From contig JAKVCD010000018.1 in the NCBI GenBank assembly GCA_022446815.1, forward strand, positions 101,818-165,817: a stretch of DNA of 64,000 nucleotides. Reading direction: 5' to 3'. Of this stretch, positions 41,486 to 50,247 are shown in pieces; the first letter of the stretch is position 1, and every line of letters begins with the position of its first letter. The stretch comes from Planctomycetota bacterium (GTDB lineage: Bacteria; Planctomycetota; UBA1135; GCA-002686595). The position numbers and the translations under genes are program-made. Under the pieces are notes generated by a model. That model was not told where the DNA came from. It made no database searches and worked only from the letters and a program-made list of their open reading frames with translations.

Positions 41486-43528
41486 CTACCGAATGAAGAG
41501 GAACTCGTGAGTGTTCAAGAGGGTCCAGATCATGTCCTTCGTCCCTTGGCGCGCGTCGTCGCGCATGATGCGGAGCCACATGTCTCGTTCCTCAGGCTCA
41601 GGCTCTCTCGAGAGGACCCCGACATAGGCCGTGTTGATTTGAGACGCTGGCGCGCGCGCGCGAATCATCTCTCTGCGCAGAACAGCCTGCGTCTGGTTGA
41701 GCAATCGCTCTTCAACGAAGCCGTTCAACAGGTTCAAGAGCTGTGGGATGTTGGCGTCCTCGTGGGAGGCATCGATCAGGTCGCGCTTGCTCTGACCGAA
41801 CTGCCTAAGGAAGTGTCCGTCGGGGGCGGGTGAAGGCAGGTCAGAGGCGCGCGCCATGTAGTTCGCGCGGAGGCGCTCGCGACCGCGAACGCCATTGATG
41901 CCTAAGTCGCGGAGGGACTGGATGATGCGCTCGACCGTGACCGCGTCGCCGCGCTTACGCGCCTCCTTGAGCTGCTCGCTGAGCATGCGAACCCGGGCAG
42001 ACCGACGGAGGTCATCTCTGTTCCTGCTCTCTCGGCGCATCTCCCTGTAGGCCATCGGGTCGGAGTAGCGGGTGATCATGAGGTCGAGCTCCTTCTCAAA
42101 CTCCTCCTCATTGAGAGAGAGGAGCTCTTCGTAGCTCGTGTAGACGTCAAGCGCGACGGCGTCGGGTTCTGACAAGGTCGTGTCGATGTCCGGGATGACG
42201 AGGGTGAGCATGGAGTCCCAGCACTGCTCAGCGCTCATCCTTCGCATGAGGGGCGCGTGGTGGGCGTACCCCTCCCGCTCTTGCACGCTCTCACGCTGAT
42301 AAGCGTCCGTGGTGTAGAGGATCTCGAGGAAGGCGCGGAGGTCGTAATCGACCTCGCGCATCAGGTCCTCGAGCAGGTTCATGAGGTCAGGGTTGGCAGC
42401 GACGGAGTCATCTCGGAGGTCATCGACGGGCTCAATGAGCGCGACACCGAAGGCGCGCTCCCACATGCGGTTTGCGATGACCGTGGTGAAGCGTGGGGTC
42501 TGGCTGTCAGTCAGCCATTCTGAGAAGGCTGCCCTTGAGTTGATCTCGCGCCGCTTGTCCGGATCTAAGCCTTTGAAGCGACGCATACGGCGCCGATCCT
42601 TCTTGTCCTTTGGGGGGATGATCGGATTGAGCCCCGGGTCGTCGCCAAAGATTGCCTTGGCCTTAACGAAGTCGCCGGGCTCTGCGTCTGAGTACTGATA
42701 GTCGTCGGGAAGCTTCGCGAGGCCGGTGCCTGTCCCCTTCACGCCTGTCGCGACGGTCTCGAAGAACTTCCTGAACGCGCCTTGGGCAGCTCTGCCGTGC
42801 TCCTCGATCTTTTTGTCGAGGATGGGGCGGAAGTGATCAGACTGGGGGAAGTCGTTTGCTCGAAAGATGTAGTCCACATCTCCCATGAACGCGACCATCT
42901 CGAAGTACTGCTTCTGAGTCCACTTGTCGAAGGGGTGATCGTGGCATTGGGCACACTCGAGGCGAGTGCCGAGGAAGACACGCACGGTGTTCGACATGCT
43001 GTCTTCAGGCATGTTGCGGTCTCGGAGCATGAGCCCGGTCGCGCCATTGTTCCTCGCGTGTCCAGGCCCGTCGGCTGCTAGCAGCTCTGCGACCCACTCG
43101 TCGTAGGGCTTGTTCTCTTCGAGCGCCACCTTCATCCAGTGGATGAAGGGCTCACCAGAGGTCCGGCGCGCGAGCACCGACTTGATACGGAGGATGTCCG
43201 CCCAGTAGTTGAACGAGTGGCTAGCGAAGCCTGGTGAGCGAAGGAGCTCGCTCACGAGAGCGTCACGCTTGCCCTCTTCAGCGGAGGAGAAGAAGGCCTC
43301 TGCCTCCCGGTTGGTTGGGATGCGCCCGACGATGTCTAAGTAGGCGCGCCGGACGAAGGTCTCATCGTCGGCGACTGGGGGGGAAGAGATCCCTGAGTCT
43401 TGAAGGTGGGCGTCGATCAGCTCATCCACGCGTGCTGCTCGCCCGGCTAGGGCCTCTGAGGTCTCTGCTGCGCTCGAGCCCATGAGCGTGAGGCCCGAAA
43501 CAAAGGCGAGTGTTATGAGTGTCTTCAT
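41486..43528 (-). CDS. DUF1549/DUF1553 (PSCyt2/PSD1) protein, copy A
   Basis: Exported protein of 680 residues, first in its operon. A signal peptide (to about residue 21) precedes DUF1549 (PSCyt2; RAYLDIVGRIPTNREAE, LRIKSVLARRTSGEPFIHWM) with a heme-type motif ECAQCHDHPFDKWTQ near residue 190, and DUF1553 (PSD1; TTVIANRMWERAFGVAL, DDSVAANPDLMNLLEDLM, LNTHEFLFIR at the end). Unlike copy B it has no N-terminal PSCyt1 domains; that domain is a separate gene here. Upstream lies a 19-bp tandem repeat with the CTATCGGCCA motif. Molecular function is not known. Confidence 0.92.
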   Translation of the reverse strand: MKTLITLAFVSGLTLMGSSAAETSEALAGRAARVDELIDAHLQDSGISSPPVADDETFVRRAYLDIVGRIPTNREAEAFFSSAEEGKRDALVSELLRSPGFASHSFNYWADILRIKSVLARRTSGEPFIHWMKVALEENKPYDEWVAELLAADGPGHARNNGATGLMLRDRNMPEDSMSNTVRVFLGTRLECAQCHDHPFDKWTQKQYFEMVAFMGDVDYIFRANDFPQSDHFRPILDKKIEEHGRAAQGAFRKFFETVATGVKGTGTGLAKLPDDYQYSDAEPGDFVKAKAIFGDDPGLNPIIPPKDKKDRRRMRRFKGLDPDKRREINSRAAFSEWLTDSQTPRFTTVIANRMWERAFGVALIEPVDDLRDDSVAANPDLMNLLEDLMREVDYDLRAFLEILYTTDAYQRESVQEREGYAHHAPLMRRMSAEQCWDSMLTLVIPDIDTTLSEPDAVALDVYTSYEELLSLNEEEFEKELDLMITRYSDPMAYREMRRESRNRDDLRRSARVRMLSEQLKEARKRGDAVTVERIIQSLRDLGINGVRGRERLRANYMARASDLPSPAPDGHFLRQFGQSKRDLIDASHEDANIPQLLNLLNGFVEERLLNQTQAVLRREMIRARAPASQINTAYVGVLSREPEPEERDMWLRIMRDDARQGTKDMIWTLLNTHEFLFIR

Positions 43529-43595
43529 GGTGAGCGGTCGGCTGGTGCCTGCCTTTGCTGAGCGTCAGCCCTTGTCCTGCTGGCGCATACACAAT

Positions 43596-43633
43596 GGTCT
43601 ATCGGCCAAGCAGGGGTCTATCGGCCAAGCAGG
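43596..43633. repeat. 19-bp perfect tandem repeat upstream of operon A
   Basis: Two exact copies of GGTCTATCGGCCAAGCAGG, at 43596-43614 and 43615-43633, about 68 bases before the DUF1549/DUF1553 start on the minus strand. The 198-base gap holds no gene. Confidence 0.9.
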
Positions 43634-43726
43634 GCTTGTCGTCAACACGATAGCAGCGTCATGGTTCTGCGGGGCTTCTACGAATCTAGACCCCCTCCTG
43701 TGAGGGCCTCTGCTGGGTCTCCGCGG

Positions 43727-45193
43727 TTAGGCGATCACGCCGCGGATCAGCTCAGGCTCGACCACGCCAGTCAGCTTCCTGTCTAGGCCGCCGAAGGGGA
43801 AGGTGAGCTCATGATGATCTAGGCCCATGAGGTGGAGGATAGTCGCGTGCAGATCTCGCACGTGGTGGCGATCGACGGCCGCCTCCATGCCAAGCTCGTC
43901 GGTCTCTCCTACAGAGCCCGGGCGGACGCCCGCGCCTGCGAGCCACATGGTGAAGCCTTTCGGGTTGTGATCGCGCCCAATGACGCTCGCTACCTGTGCC
44001 GGGCTGGCCTGCTGGCCGACCGGCTGCCTGCCGAACTCGCCGCCCCAGATGACGAGAGTCTCATCAAGGAGGCCGCGCTCCTCTAGGTCGGTGAGGAGTC
44101 CAGAGATCGGACGATCGATCTCAGGACAGTGGATGGCGAGGTTCTCCTCGACGCCGTGGTGCGCGTCCCAGGTCTGCTGTTGGTGCCCGCCTCCATGGTA
44201 GATCTGGACGAAGCGCACGCCGCGCTCGATGAGGCGCCGGGCGATGAGGCACTGGCGCCCAAAGACCGCAGGCCCCACCGCGAGCGGGTGATCAGGCTTC
44301 GGGTCGTTGAGGCCGTACATCTCTCGCGTCCGCTCGCTCTCCTGTGTCATCACATCAAGCGCTTCAGGAGCAGCAGCCTGCATGTTCCAGGCGAGCTCGT
44401 GGCTCGTCGTGCGCGCCTCTAGCTCGTCGGAGCCGCCGCGGAGCTTGGTGTGTCGCTCGTTCAAAGAGCGCAAGGCCTCGAGCTGACGCCAGCGGCCAGC
44501 GAGCCTGAGCTGCGCTTGCGCAGAGTCGAGCGCGGGGGTCATGTCCAAGAGAGGCTGTCCAGCTGCGCGCAGGAGAGTCCCTTGGTGGGTCGCTGGCATG
44601 TAGCCGCTAGTCCAGTTCGCTGGTCCTGAGATCGGGCCGCCGCGCGGGTCATGCATCACGACGAAGCCGGGGAGGTCAGCGTTCTCCGTGCCGAGTGCGT
44701 AGTGGATCCATGCGCCCATCGAGGGGTGGCCTTGGACGAACTGGCCGCTGTTCATCTGCAAGACCGCAGAGCCGTGCGCGAAAGAGTCTGTGTAGAGGCT
44801 CTTTATGACCGCGAGCTTGTCCATGTGTTGAGACAAGCGAGGCAGAGCGTCTGAGCACCACTGTCCGGTCTCTCCGTACTGTTTGAAGCTACGCTCAGAG
44901 CCGAGGATGACTGCGGAGGTCTTGTCATGCCGGCGCTTCTCGTAGTCGACGGTCTGGCCGCTCCGCCTCTGCAGCTCGGGCTTATAGTCGAAGAGGTCCA
45001 TCTGCGAGGGCCCTCCGAACATGAAGAGGAAGATCACGCGCTTCGCCTTCACTGGGAGCGCGCTCGCCCCACTCAAGCCGCTGAAGTAGCCAGCGGAGGC
45101 TAGCTGGCTCGCGAGCCCCATGCCCACGGCGCCGCCCGCGAGGCCCCGCAGGAGCTCGCGTCGATTCCAGCTCTCTCTTTGGGGGCGGCTCAT
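43727..45193 (-). CDS. DUF1501 protein, Tat-exported, copy B
   Basis: DUF1501 protein of 488 residues with a twin-arginine signal (NRRELLRGLAGGAVGMG). Blocks: GGPSQMDLFDYKPEL, LPRLSQHMDKLAVIKSL, PGFVVMHDPRGGPI, GVRFVQIYHGGGHQQQTWDAHHG, LVIWGGEFGRQPVGQQ, and DHNPKGFTMWLAGAGV. It overlaps the stop of the upstream DUF1549/DUF1553 gene by four bases. It is more like the longer DUF1501 type (with an extra stretch around PANWTSGYMPATHQ) than copy A. Function unknown; it pairs with the large cytochrome upstream. Confidence 0.93.
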   Translation of the reverse strand: MSRPQRESWNRRELLRGLAGGAVGMGLASQLASAGYFSGLSGASALPVKAKRVIFLFMFGGPSQMDLFDYKPELQRRSGQTVDYEKRRHDKTSAVILGSERSFKQYGETGQWCSDALPRLSQHMDKLAVIKSLYTDSFAHGSAVLQMNSGQFVQGHPSMGAWIHYALGTENADLPGFVVMHDPRGGPISGPANWTSGYMPATHQGTLLRAAGQPLLDMTPALDSAQAQLRLAGRWRQLEALRSLNERHTKLRGGSDELEARTTSHELAWNMQAAAPEALDVMTQESERTREMYGLNDPKPDHPLAVGPAVFGRQCLIARRLIERGVRFVQIYHGGGHQQQTWDAHHGVEENLAIHCPEIDRPISGLLTDLEERGLLDETLVIWGGEFGRQPVGQQASPAQVASVIGRDHNPKGFTMWLAGAGVRPGSVGETDELGMEAAVDRHHVRDLHATILHLMGLDHHELTFPFGGLDRKLTGVVEPELIRGVIA

Positions 45194-48100
45194 TCGACGT
45201 ACAGGAACTCGTTTGTGTTGAGGAGGACGAGCGCGAGCGAGGTGAGCGCGTCGATCTCAGCGTCGCGTGGCGCTGGGAGGAGCTCATACTGATCTCTCGT
45301 CGTTGGGCTGAGGTCTGGGTGCCGAGCGTCACCGAGCCGGACGCTGTCGAAGGAGGCTCCCTCGCCCCAAGCAGAGAGCCCGATTCGCGCACCACGAGTG
45401 AGCGGGAGCTCATCGAGGATGAGCTCACGCATCTCTTGAGAGCCCACGCTGTATCTGACTTGGAGCCGTTCCAACTCTCGCGTGACACCCTCTGCGTCGG
45501 GATGCTCGCCATCCAAGAGGAGAATGTTGACATTGAGGGACTCGCCCGGCGGGAGGCCCTCATCTCTGCTCAAGAGGACCTCTGAAGGAAGGTCTGGGTG
45601 CTTGTGATGGACGACGCTGACCTGGCCGACCTCTGAGTCAAAGATCACGGAGAGCCCACGGTAGTCCGCGCCAGCCTCGGAGCCGCGGAGCAAGACCGCT
45701 GCGCGAGCCCCGCGCGCCCTGAGTAGCAAGGTGAAGCTCAGCTCGGCCTCTAGGGCGGTGTGCTCCGGGTGCAGCGCGACGGGCCCCCTGAGCCGGTGAC
45801 TCTCAAGCGTTTCGTTGTACTCGTTCAACCACGCGCCCTTCAGGTAGTCCCACCCGGCTGGGCCGTGGAGCAGCGCGCTCGGCTCGAGCTCCTCGAGATA
45901 AGTGAGCTGGAGGCGGTCAGGCACGCGGCTCGCGAAGGTGAGTGAGCGAGGGCCCTCAGCGAAGGCGACGCGCTGCTCTTGGAGGAGCGCGCGGGCGACG
46001 GACTGCTCTTCGCTGCTGGGGCTGCGTTGCAGGACGAGCTGGAACATACGCTCGATCAAGCCTGCGTCCTCTGCTGCTGCGCTGCCGGCTTCCCTCAAGG
46101 TCCGCGATGCGAGCTTAGCTGCCTGCTGATTCACGAAGGCAGAGTTCATCAGCGTTAACGTCTGAGTCGGGACTGTCGTTGACGAGCGTGCGCCAACAGA
46201 CTGCTCTGGGTTCGCTTGATCTAGTACCTCGAGGAAGGGGACCCGCATGTTCCGCTTTGAGTAGGCGTAGAGGGCGCGGCGACTGCGCTCTCCCTCTAGA
46301 GACGCCCCCCAACCCTCGCCAGGCCTCGACGCGCCGCCGAGCGCGCCCTTCGAGAGCTGTGGGAAGAAGCCTCGCCCACCCATCTTCAAGCTGAGCTCTC
46401 CACTCACTCTGAGCATGGAGTCACGCGCGCTCTCCGCGTCGAGGCGGCGCATGTTCTGCCTCCAGAAGTGGCTGTTCTCGGGGTCAGCTTGTGCGTTCGC
46501 TCCGGTCTCTTGAGAGGAGCGACGGTAAGCCTCGCTCGTGAGGATGACGCGGTGTAGGTGCTTGAGGCTCCAGCCGCTCTCTATGAGCTCTGCGGCGAGC
46601 CAGTCAAGGAGCTCGGGATTCGAGGGTGCCATGCCCTTCTTCCCAAAGTCGTTAGGCGTCTGGACGATCCCAGCGCCGAAGTGCCAAAGCCAGATGCGGT
46701 TCGCGATCACCCGCGCCGTCGTCGGATGCTGGGGGTCAGTGATCCAATCAGCGAGCACGGTGCGCAGGCCTGTCGAGCTATTCGATGGCTGAGGGGTCGG
46801 CGCCGGAGCTTTGCTCGCTTCGTCGCTCACACACATAGCAGGGGGGAAGTGCGGAGGGATGACCTCCCGCGGGGAGCGCGCGCTGCCCCTCGCGAAGAGA
46901 TGAGTAGGGGCAGCCTCGACACCAGCCTCTTTGGCGCAGAGGATCCAGTCGAGGTCACCCTCGAACGAGTTTTGGAGACGCTCAGCGTCATGCTTGAGGA
47001 GTGCGTATCGCAGGCGCTTGTCGCCCTCGAGAGACTCTTTGACCTCCTCGAGAGATGGCGCGAGGTCCTGATTCTCATTGAGCAGCGCACGCTGAGCTGG
47101 TGTCCGCTCGGCTTTTGGCGTCCAGAAGGCGTCTTGGATCTCCGTGGATTGGCTGGGCAGGAGCCCGAGGATCTGCTTTCGACGTTCTGTTTCCAGGAGC
47201 TCTGCCTGCTCCCCCAAGAGCTCACGCCGTCGCTCGACCTTGCCTCGCTCCCATCGCTTACGGACTCCTTCATCGAAGTCTAGGATGGCGAAGGAGCGGG
47301 CCTCGGGTGAGAAGGTGGGCTTGCGGTAGGGGAGAACGTTCCGGACGAAAGCCACCATCCCGTAGTAGTCCTCTTGCCGGATCGGGTCGAACTTGTGGTC
47401 GTGGCAGCGCGCGCACCCGATGGTCACGCCGAGGAAGCCCTCGCTGATCGTGCGTACCATGTCGTCGTACTGGTCGAAGTCTGCTTGGTCTCGATCATCA
47501 GGCTCGCTGTCCCACGGGCCCAAGCGGAGGAAACCCGTCGCTGCAAAGCTCTCACGATCCGCCCCGTCGATCTCATCTCCCGCGAGCTGCCACCGCAGGA
47601 ACTCGTCGTATGGCATGTCAGAGTTGAGGGCGTGGACAACCCAGTCGCGGTACTTCCAGGCGTAGGGCTTCTCACGGTCTCGTTCGTAGCCGTTTGTTTG
47701 GGCAAAGCGCACGACGTCGAGCCAATGCCTCGCGTAGCGCACGCCGTACTGCTTGGACTCGAGGAGCTCTTCGATGAGCGCAGGCCACTTGTCCACGTCG
47801 TCGCTCTCGACGTACTCACGCAACGCCTCAGGCGTAGGGGGGAGCCCGGTCAAGTCCTGATAGGCGCGGCGGACGAGAGCTTCATCGTTCGCGAGAGGAT
47901 TCGGGGTGATGCTTGCGGCCTCTGCGTGCACTGCGAGCAGCGCGTCAACAGGGTGGGCGCCTCCCCGCACATCAGGGCGCTCGATCTGCTTGAAGGACCA
48001 CCACTCACGACCGAGCGCCACGTCAACGCCCTCGGAGTCCTCTCGGGCGGCAGCGCCGCCAGGCCACGGGGCGCCGCGTCGTATCCACTGCTCGAGCAGC

Positions 48101-48774
48101 GCGACCTCTTCCGAAGAGAGGCGATCGCGAGGCGGCATCTTGAGGAGCGAGTCCGTGTAGCGCACGGCGTGTATCAGGAGGCTCTCCTCCGGTGCACCAG
48201 GAGTGAGCGCGCTCCCGCGGAGCCCACCGGTCAAGAAGGCGTCGCGTCCTGTCATCCGTAAGTCGCCCTTGGGGGCAGGATGTTCGGGTCCGTGGCACTC
48301 GAAGCAGCGCTCGGCTAGGAGGGGTCGGATGGACTGCTCAAAGAAGTGAGCATCCTCGCGCTCTTCCGGTGTCGCTTCGGTGTCCTCCCACGGCGCGCCG
48401 GCGAGGATCCACTGCTCAAGGATCTCGCGCTCCGCTTCGGGGAGAGGCGCGTCCGGCGGCATCTCGAGTCCGAGCTCCTCGTATCGAATGACCTTGAGCA
48501 GCAGGCTGGCGCCGAAGTCCTCCACGCTGAGCGCGGGGCCAGAGAGACCGCCGGCGAGCAGCGCGTCTCTCCCCGTTAGGCGTAGTCCGCCCTTTGCGCG
48601 CTTAGCCTCGGGGCCATGGCAGTTGAAGCAGCGCGCCTCAAGGATGGGCAGGACCTCGTCCTCGAATGACACCTCTGCGCCGGAGCTCGCGCGTACCTCT
48701 CCGGAGCTCGGCGCCTCGGAGCACGCGCCGAGGAGCAGGGAGAGGAGGAGAGGGGCTCTCTTGAGGGGGGTCAT
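45190..48774 (-). CDS. PSCyt1-PSCyt1-DUF1549-DUF1553 lipoprotein with embedded LamG-like domain, copy B
   Basis: Very large (1194 residues) planctomycete cytochrome. Lipoprotein signal (LLLSLLLGAC) precedes two PSCyt1 heme domains (CFNCH near residue 48 and CFECH near 155, each with KGGLRLTG or KGDLRMTG), DUF1549 with CARCHDHKFDP near 453, and DUF1553 (VIANRIWLWHFGAGIV, NPELLDWLAAELIESG, SFVNQQAAKLASR). About residues 990-1160 form a concanavalin/LamG-like insert (YDYLKGAWLNEYN region to LGDAR) placed before the final LNTNEFLYVE. ATG at 48774 was chosen because the lipoprotein signal starts there and AGGA lies six bases upstream; codons further upstream have no signal peptide. It is divergent from phnW across 103 bases holding the CTATCGGCCA motif. 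Confidence 0.9.
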   Translation of the reverse strand: MTPLKRAPLLLSLLLGACSEAPSSGEVRASSGAEVSFEDEVLPILEARCFNCHGPEAKRAKGGLRLTGRDALLAGGLSGPALSVEDFGASLLLKVIRYEELGLEMPPDAPLPEAEREILEQWILAGAPWEDTEATPEEREDAHFFEQSIRPLLAERCFECHGPEHPAPKGDLRMTGRDAFLTGGLRGSALTPGAPEESLLIHAVRYTDSLLKMPPRDRLSSEEVALLEQWIRRGAPWPGGAAAREDSEGVDVALGREWWSFKQIERPDVRGGAHPVDALLAVHAEAASITPNPLANDEALVRRAYQDLTGLPPTPEALREYVESDDVDKWPALIEELLESKQYGVRYARHWLDVVRFAQTNGYERDREKPYAWKYRDWVVHALNSDMPYDEFLRWQLAGDEIDGADRESFAATGFLRLGPWDSEPDDRDQADFDQYDDMVRTISEGFLGVTIGCARCHDHKFDPIRQEDYYGMVAFVRNVLPYRKPTFSPEARSFAILDFDEGVRKRWERGKVERRRELLGEQAELLETERRKQILGLLPSQSTEIQDAFWTPKAERTPAQRALLNENQDLAPSLEEVKESLEGDKRLRYALLKHDAERLQNSFEGDLDWILCAKEAGVEAAPTHLFARGSARSPREVIPPHFPPAMCVSDEASKAPAPTPQPSNSSTGLRTVLADWITDPQHPTTARVIANRIWLWHFGAGIVQTPNDFGKKGMAPSNPELLDWLAAELIESGWSLKHLHRVILTSEAYRRSSQETGANAQADPENSHFWRQNMRRLDAESARDSMLRVSGELSLKMGGRGFFPQLSKGALGGASRPGEGWGASLEGERSRRALYAYSKRNMRVPFLEVLDQANPEQSVGARSSTTVPTQTLTLMNSAFVNQQAAKLASRTLREAGSAAAEDAGLIERMFQLVLQRSPSSEEQSVARALLQEQRVAFAEGPRSLTFASRVPDRLQLTYLEELEPSALLHGPAGWDYLKGAWLNEYNETLESHRLRGPVALHPEHTALEAELSFTLLLRARGARAAVLLRGSEAGADYRGLSVIFDSEVGQVSVVHHKHPDLPSEVLLSRDEGLPPGESLNVNILLLDGEHPDAEGVTRELERLQVRYSVGSQEMRELILDELPLTRGARIGLSAWGEGASFDSVRLGDARHPDLSPTTRDQYELLPAPRDAEIDALTSLALVLLNTNEFLYVE

Positions 48775-48790
48775 GAACGGTCCTGTCACC

Positions 48791-48806
48791 ACAATCCTAT
48801 CGGCCA
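48791..48806. promoter_or_regulatory. ACAAT-N-CTATCGGCCA motif upstream of operon B
   Basis: The 10-mer CTATCGGCCA (48797-48806) with ACAAT one base before it, 17-32 bases upstream of the copy B start. The same 10-mer appears twice upstream of operon A (43599-43608, 43618-43627), the first with ACAAT three bases before it. Candidate operator or sigma-factor element. Confidence 0.6.
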
Positions 48807-48877
48807 GATTCGAAGCTGTTGCCATGAGACTCTGCGCTCTCTCGTCAGGTACGCTCTCCTGCGACCGCACGCTCGCC

Positions 48878-50032
48878 ATGGATCTCCCCTCCGGAAACGA
48901 CAAGCCGCTCTTCACGCCTGGCCCGCTCACCACCTCTAAGACGGTTAAGGAGGCGATGCTCACGGATCTAGGCTCGCGGGATTCGGCGTTCATCGGCGCT
49001 GTACGTGAGATTCGTGAGGGGCTGCTCGCGCTCGCAGGCGTCTCTCAAGAGCGCGGCTGGGAGGCAGTCTTGATGCAGGGGAGCGGGACCTTTTGCGTGG
49101 AGTCGGTCCTCTCCTCCTCCTTGCCTAGGGACGGTGCGCTCCTCGTAGCCCGCAACGGCGCCTACGGCGCGCGCATCGCGACCATCGCCCGGTACCACGG
49201 CGTATCTGTCGTCGAGGTCGTCTGCGGTGAGGGCTCTCCCGTTGACCCCGCCGAAGTTGAGGCAGCGGTCCGAGAGCATCCTGAGCTCACTCACCTCGCA
49301 GTCGTTCACTGCGAGACGACCTCCGGAGTCTTGAACCCGGTGGAGGAGGTCGGCGCGATCGCACGCGCGCACGGTCTCACCTACTTCGTCGACTCCATGA
49401 GCGCCTTCGGCGCAGTCCCGATCGATCTCGAGGCGTGTCACGTGGACTTCCTGGTCTCCTCCGCGAACAAGTGCATCGAGGGGGTCCCAGGCTTCGGCTT
49501 CGCGCTCTGCAGGCGGGCGGCGCTGGGCGCTTGTGAGGGGCGCGCGCGTAGCCTCAGCTTGGACCTCTATGCGCAGTGGGCGGGGCTTGAGAAGGACGGG
49601 CAGTTTCGTTTCACGCCGCCGACCCACGCGCTGCTCGCCTTTCATCGTGCTCTCAAAGAGCTCGAGGACGAGGGCGGGGTGAGCGGGAGGCAGGCACGCT
49701 ATCAGGCGAACCACGCGCGGGTCTTGGAGGGGATCAAGGCGCTCGGTCTCTCTGCCTATGTCCCGGAAGAGGATCAGTGCTGGATCATCACGAGCGTGCG
49801 GTACCCAGAGTGCGAGGCCTTCTCCTTTGAGGAGCTCTACGGCCGCCTGAATGAGCGCGGCTTCGTGATCTACCCGGGGAAGGTGACGGACGCAGACTGC
49901 TTCCGCATCGGAAACATCGGCCGGCTCTTTGAGTCAGACATGGACGGACTGCTCGCCGCTCTCGGAGAGGTGCTGGGGGAGATGGGTGTCAGAGAGGTTC
50001 CCCTTCCTCGGGCGGGAGACGATCTACCGTGA
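48878..50032 (+). CDS. phnW: 2-aminoethylphosphonate-pyruvate aminotransferase
   Basis: PLP-dependent class V aminotransferase that converts 2-aminoethylphosphonate and pyruvate to phosphonoacetaldehyde and alanine. It opens with LFTPGPLTTSKTVKEAM, the signature N-terminus of PhnW. PLP lysine is Lys198 in SSANKCIEG, with VDSMSAFGAVPID before it and the substrate loop FRFTPPTHA. The length is 384 residues. ATG at 48878 was chosen because the family homology starts eight residues later; upstream in-frame codons encode no family sequence. A TACGCT hexamer at 48849-48854 could be the -10. No phnX phosphonatase is nearby, so the product may be processed elsewhere. It overlaps an orphan GcvT fragment. 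Confidence 0.92.
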   Translation: MDLPSGNDKPLFTPGPLTTSKTVKEAMLTDLGSRDSAFIGAVREIREGLLALAGVSQERGWEAVLMQGSGTFCVESVLSSSLPRDGALLVARNGAYGARIATIARYHGVSVVEVVCGEGSPVDPAEVEAAVREHPELTHLAVVHCETTSGVLNPVEEVGAIARAHGLTYFVDSMSAFGAVPIDLEACHVDFLVSSANKCIEGVPGFGFALCRRAALGACEGRARSLSLDLYAQWAGLEKDGQFRFTPPTHALLAFHRALKELEDEGGVSGRQARYQANHARVLEGIKALGLSAYVPEEDQCWIITSVRYPECEAFSFEELYGRLNERGFVIYPGKVTDADCFRIGNIGRLFESDMDGLLAALGEVLGEMGVREVPLPRAGDDLP

Positions 50033-50243
50033 CGGTGAGCGCGCCGGGTACATCACGAGCGGCGGCTGGGGTTACACGATCGGGGCCGCTGTAGGCATGG
50101 GCTACGTGCGGGCTGAGCCGGCGATCAGTCGTGAAGAGCTGCTCTCAAGCTTATATGAGCTTGAGGTCGCGACTGAGCGTGTCCCCTGTCAGGTGACCCT
50201 CAGCCCGCTCTACGACTCGAAGCGAGAGAAGGTCCTGGCCTGA
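49986..50243 (+). pseudogene. Orphan C-terminal fragment of a GcvT/aminomethyltransferase-type protein
   Basis: An 85-codon frame beginning at GTG 49986, overlapping phnW by 47 bases. From about residue 8 it reads GRETIYRDGERAGYITSGG and then WGYTIGAAVGMGYVR, the C-terminal barrel of GcvT and dimethylglycine/sarcosine dehydrogenases (G.ptiYr.Ge..GyiTSGg.g.tvg..ia.gYv). The ~280 residues of folate-binding domain that should precede it are missing. It ends in a complete stop. It could still be translated as a tiny protein, with GGGGGA 5 bases before GTG, but I infer a truncated remnant left by a rearrangement at phnW. Confidence 0.65.
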
Positions 50244-50247
50244 TCTC

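Noticed and set aside
46558-47283. 241-codon plus-strand open frame opposite the large cytochrome
   Set aside because: Shadow of a strong DUF1549/DUF1553 gene.
48968-49714. 248-codon minus-strand open frame opposite phnW
   Set aside because: Antisense to a convincing phnW; no family blocks.
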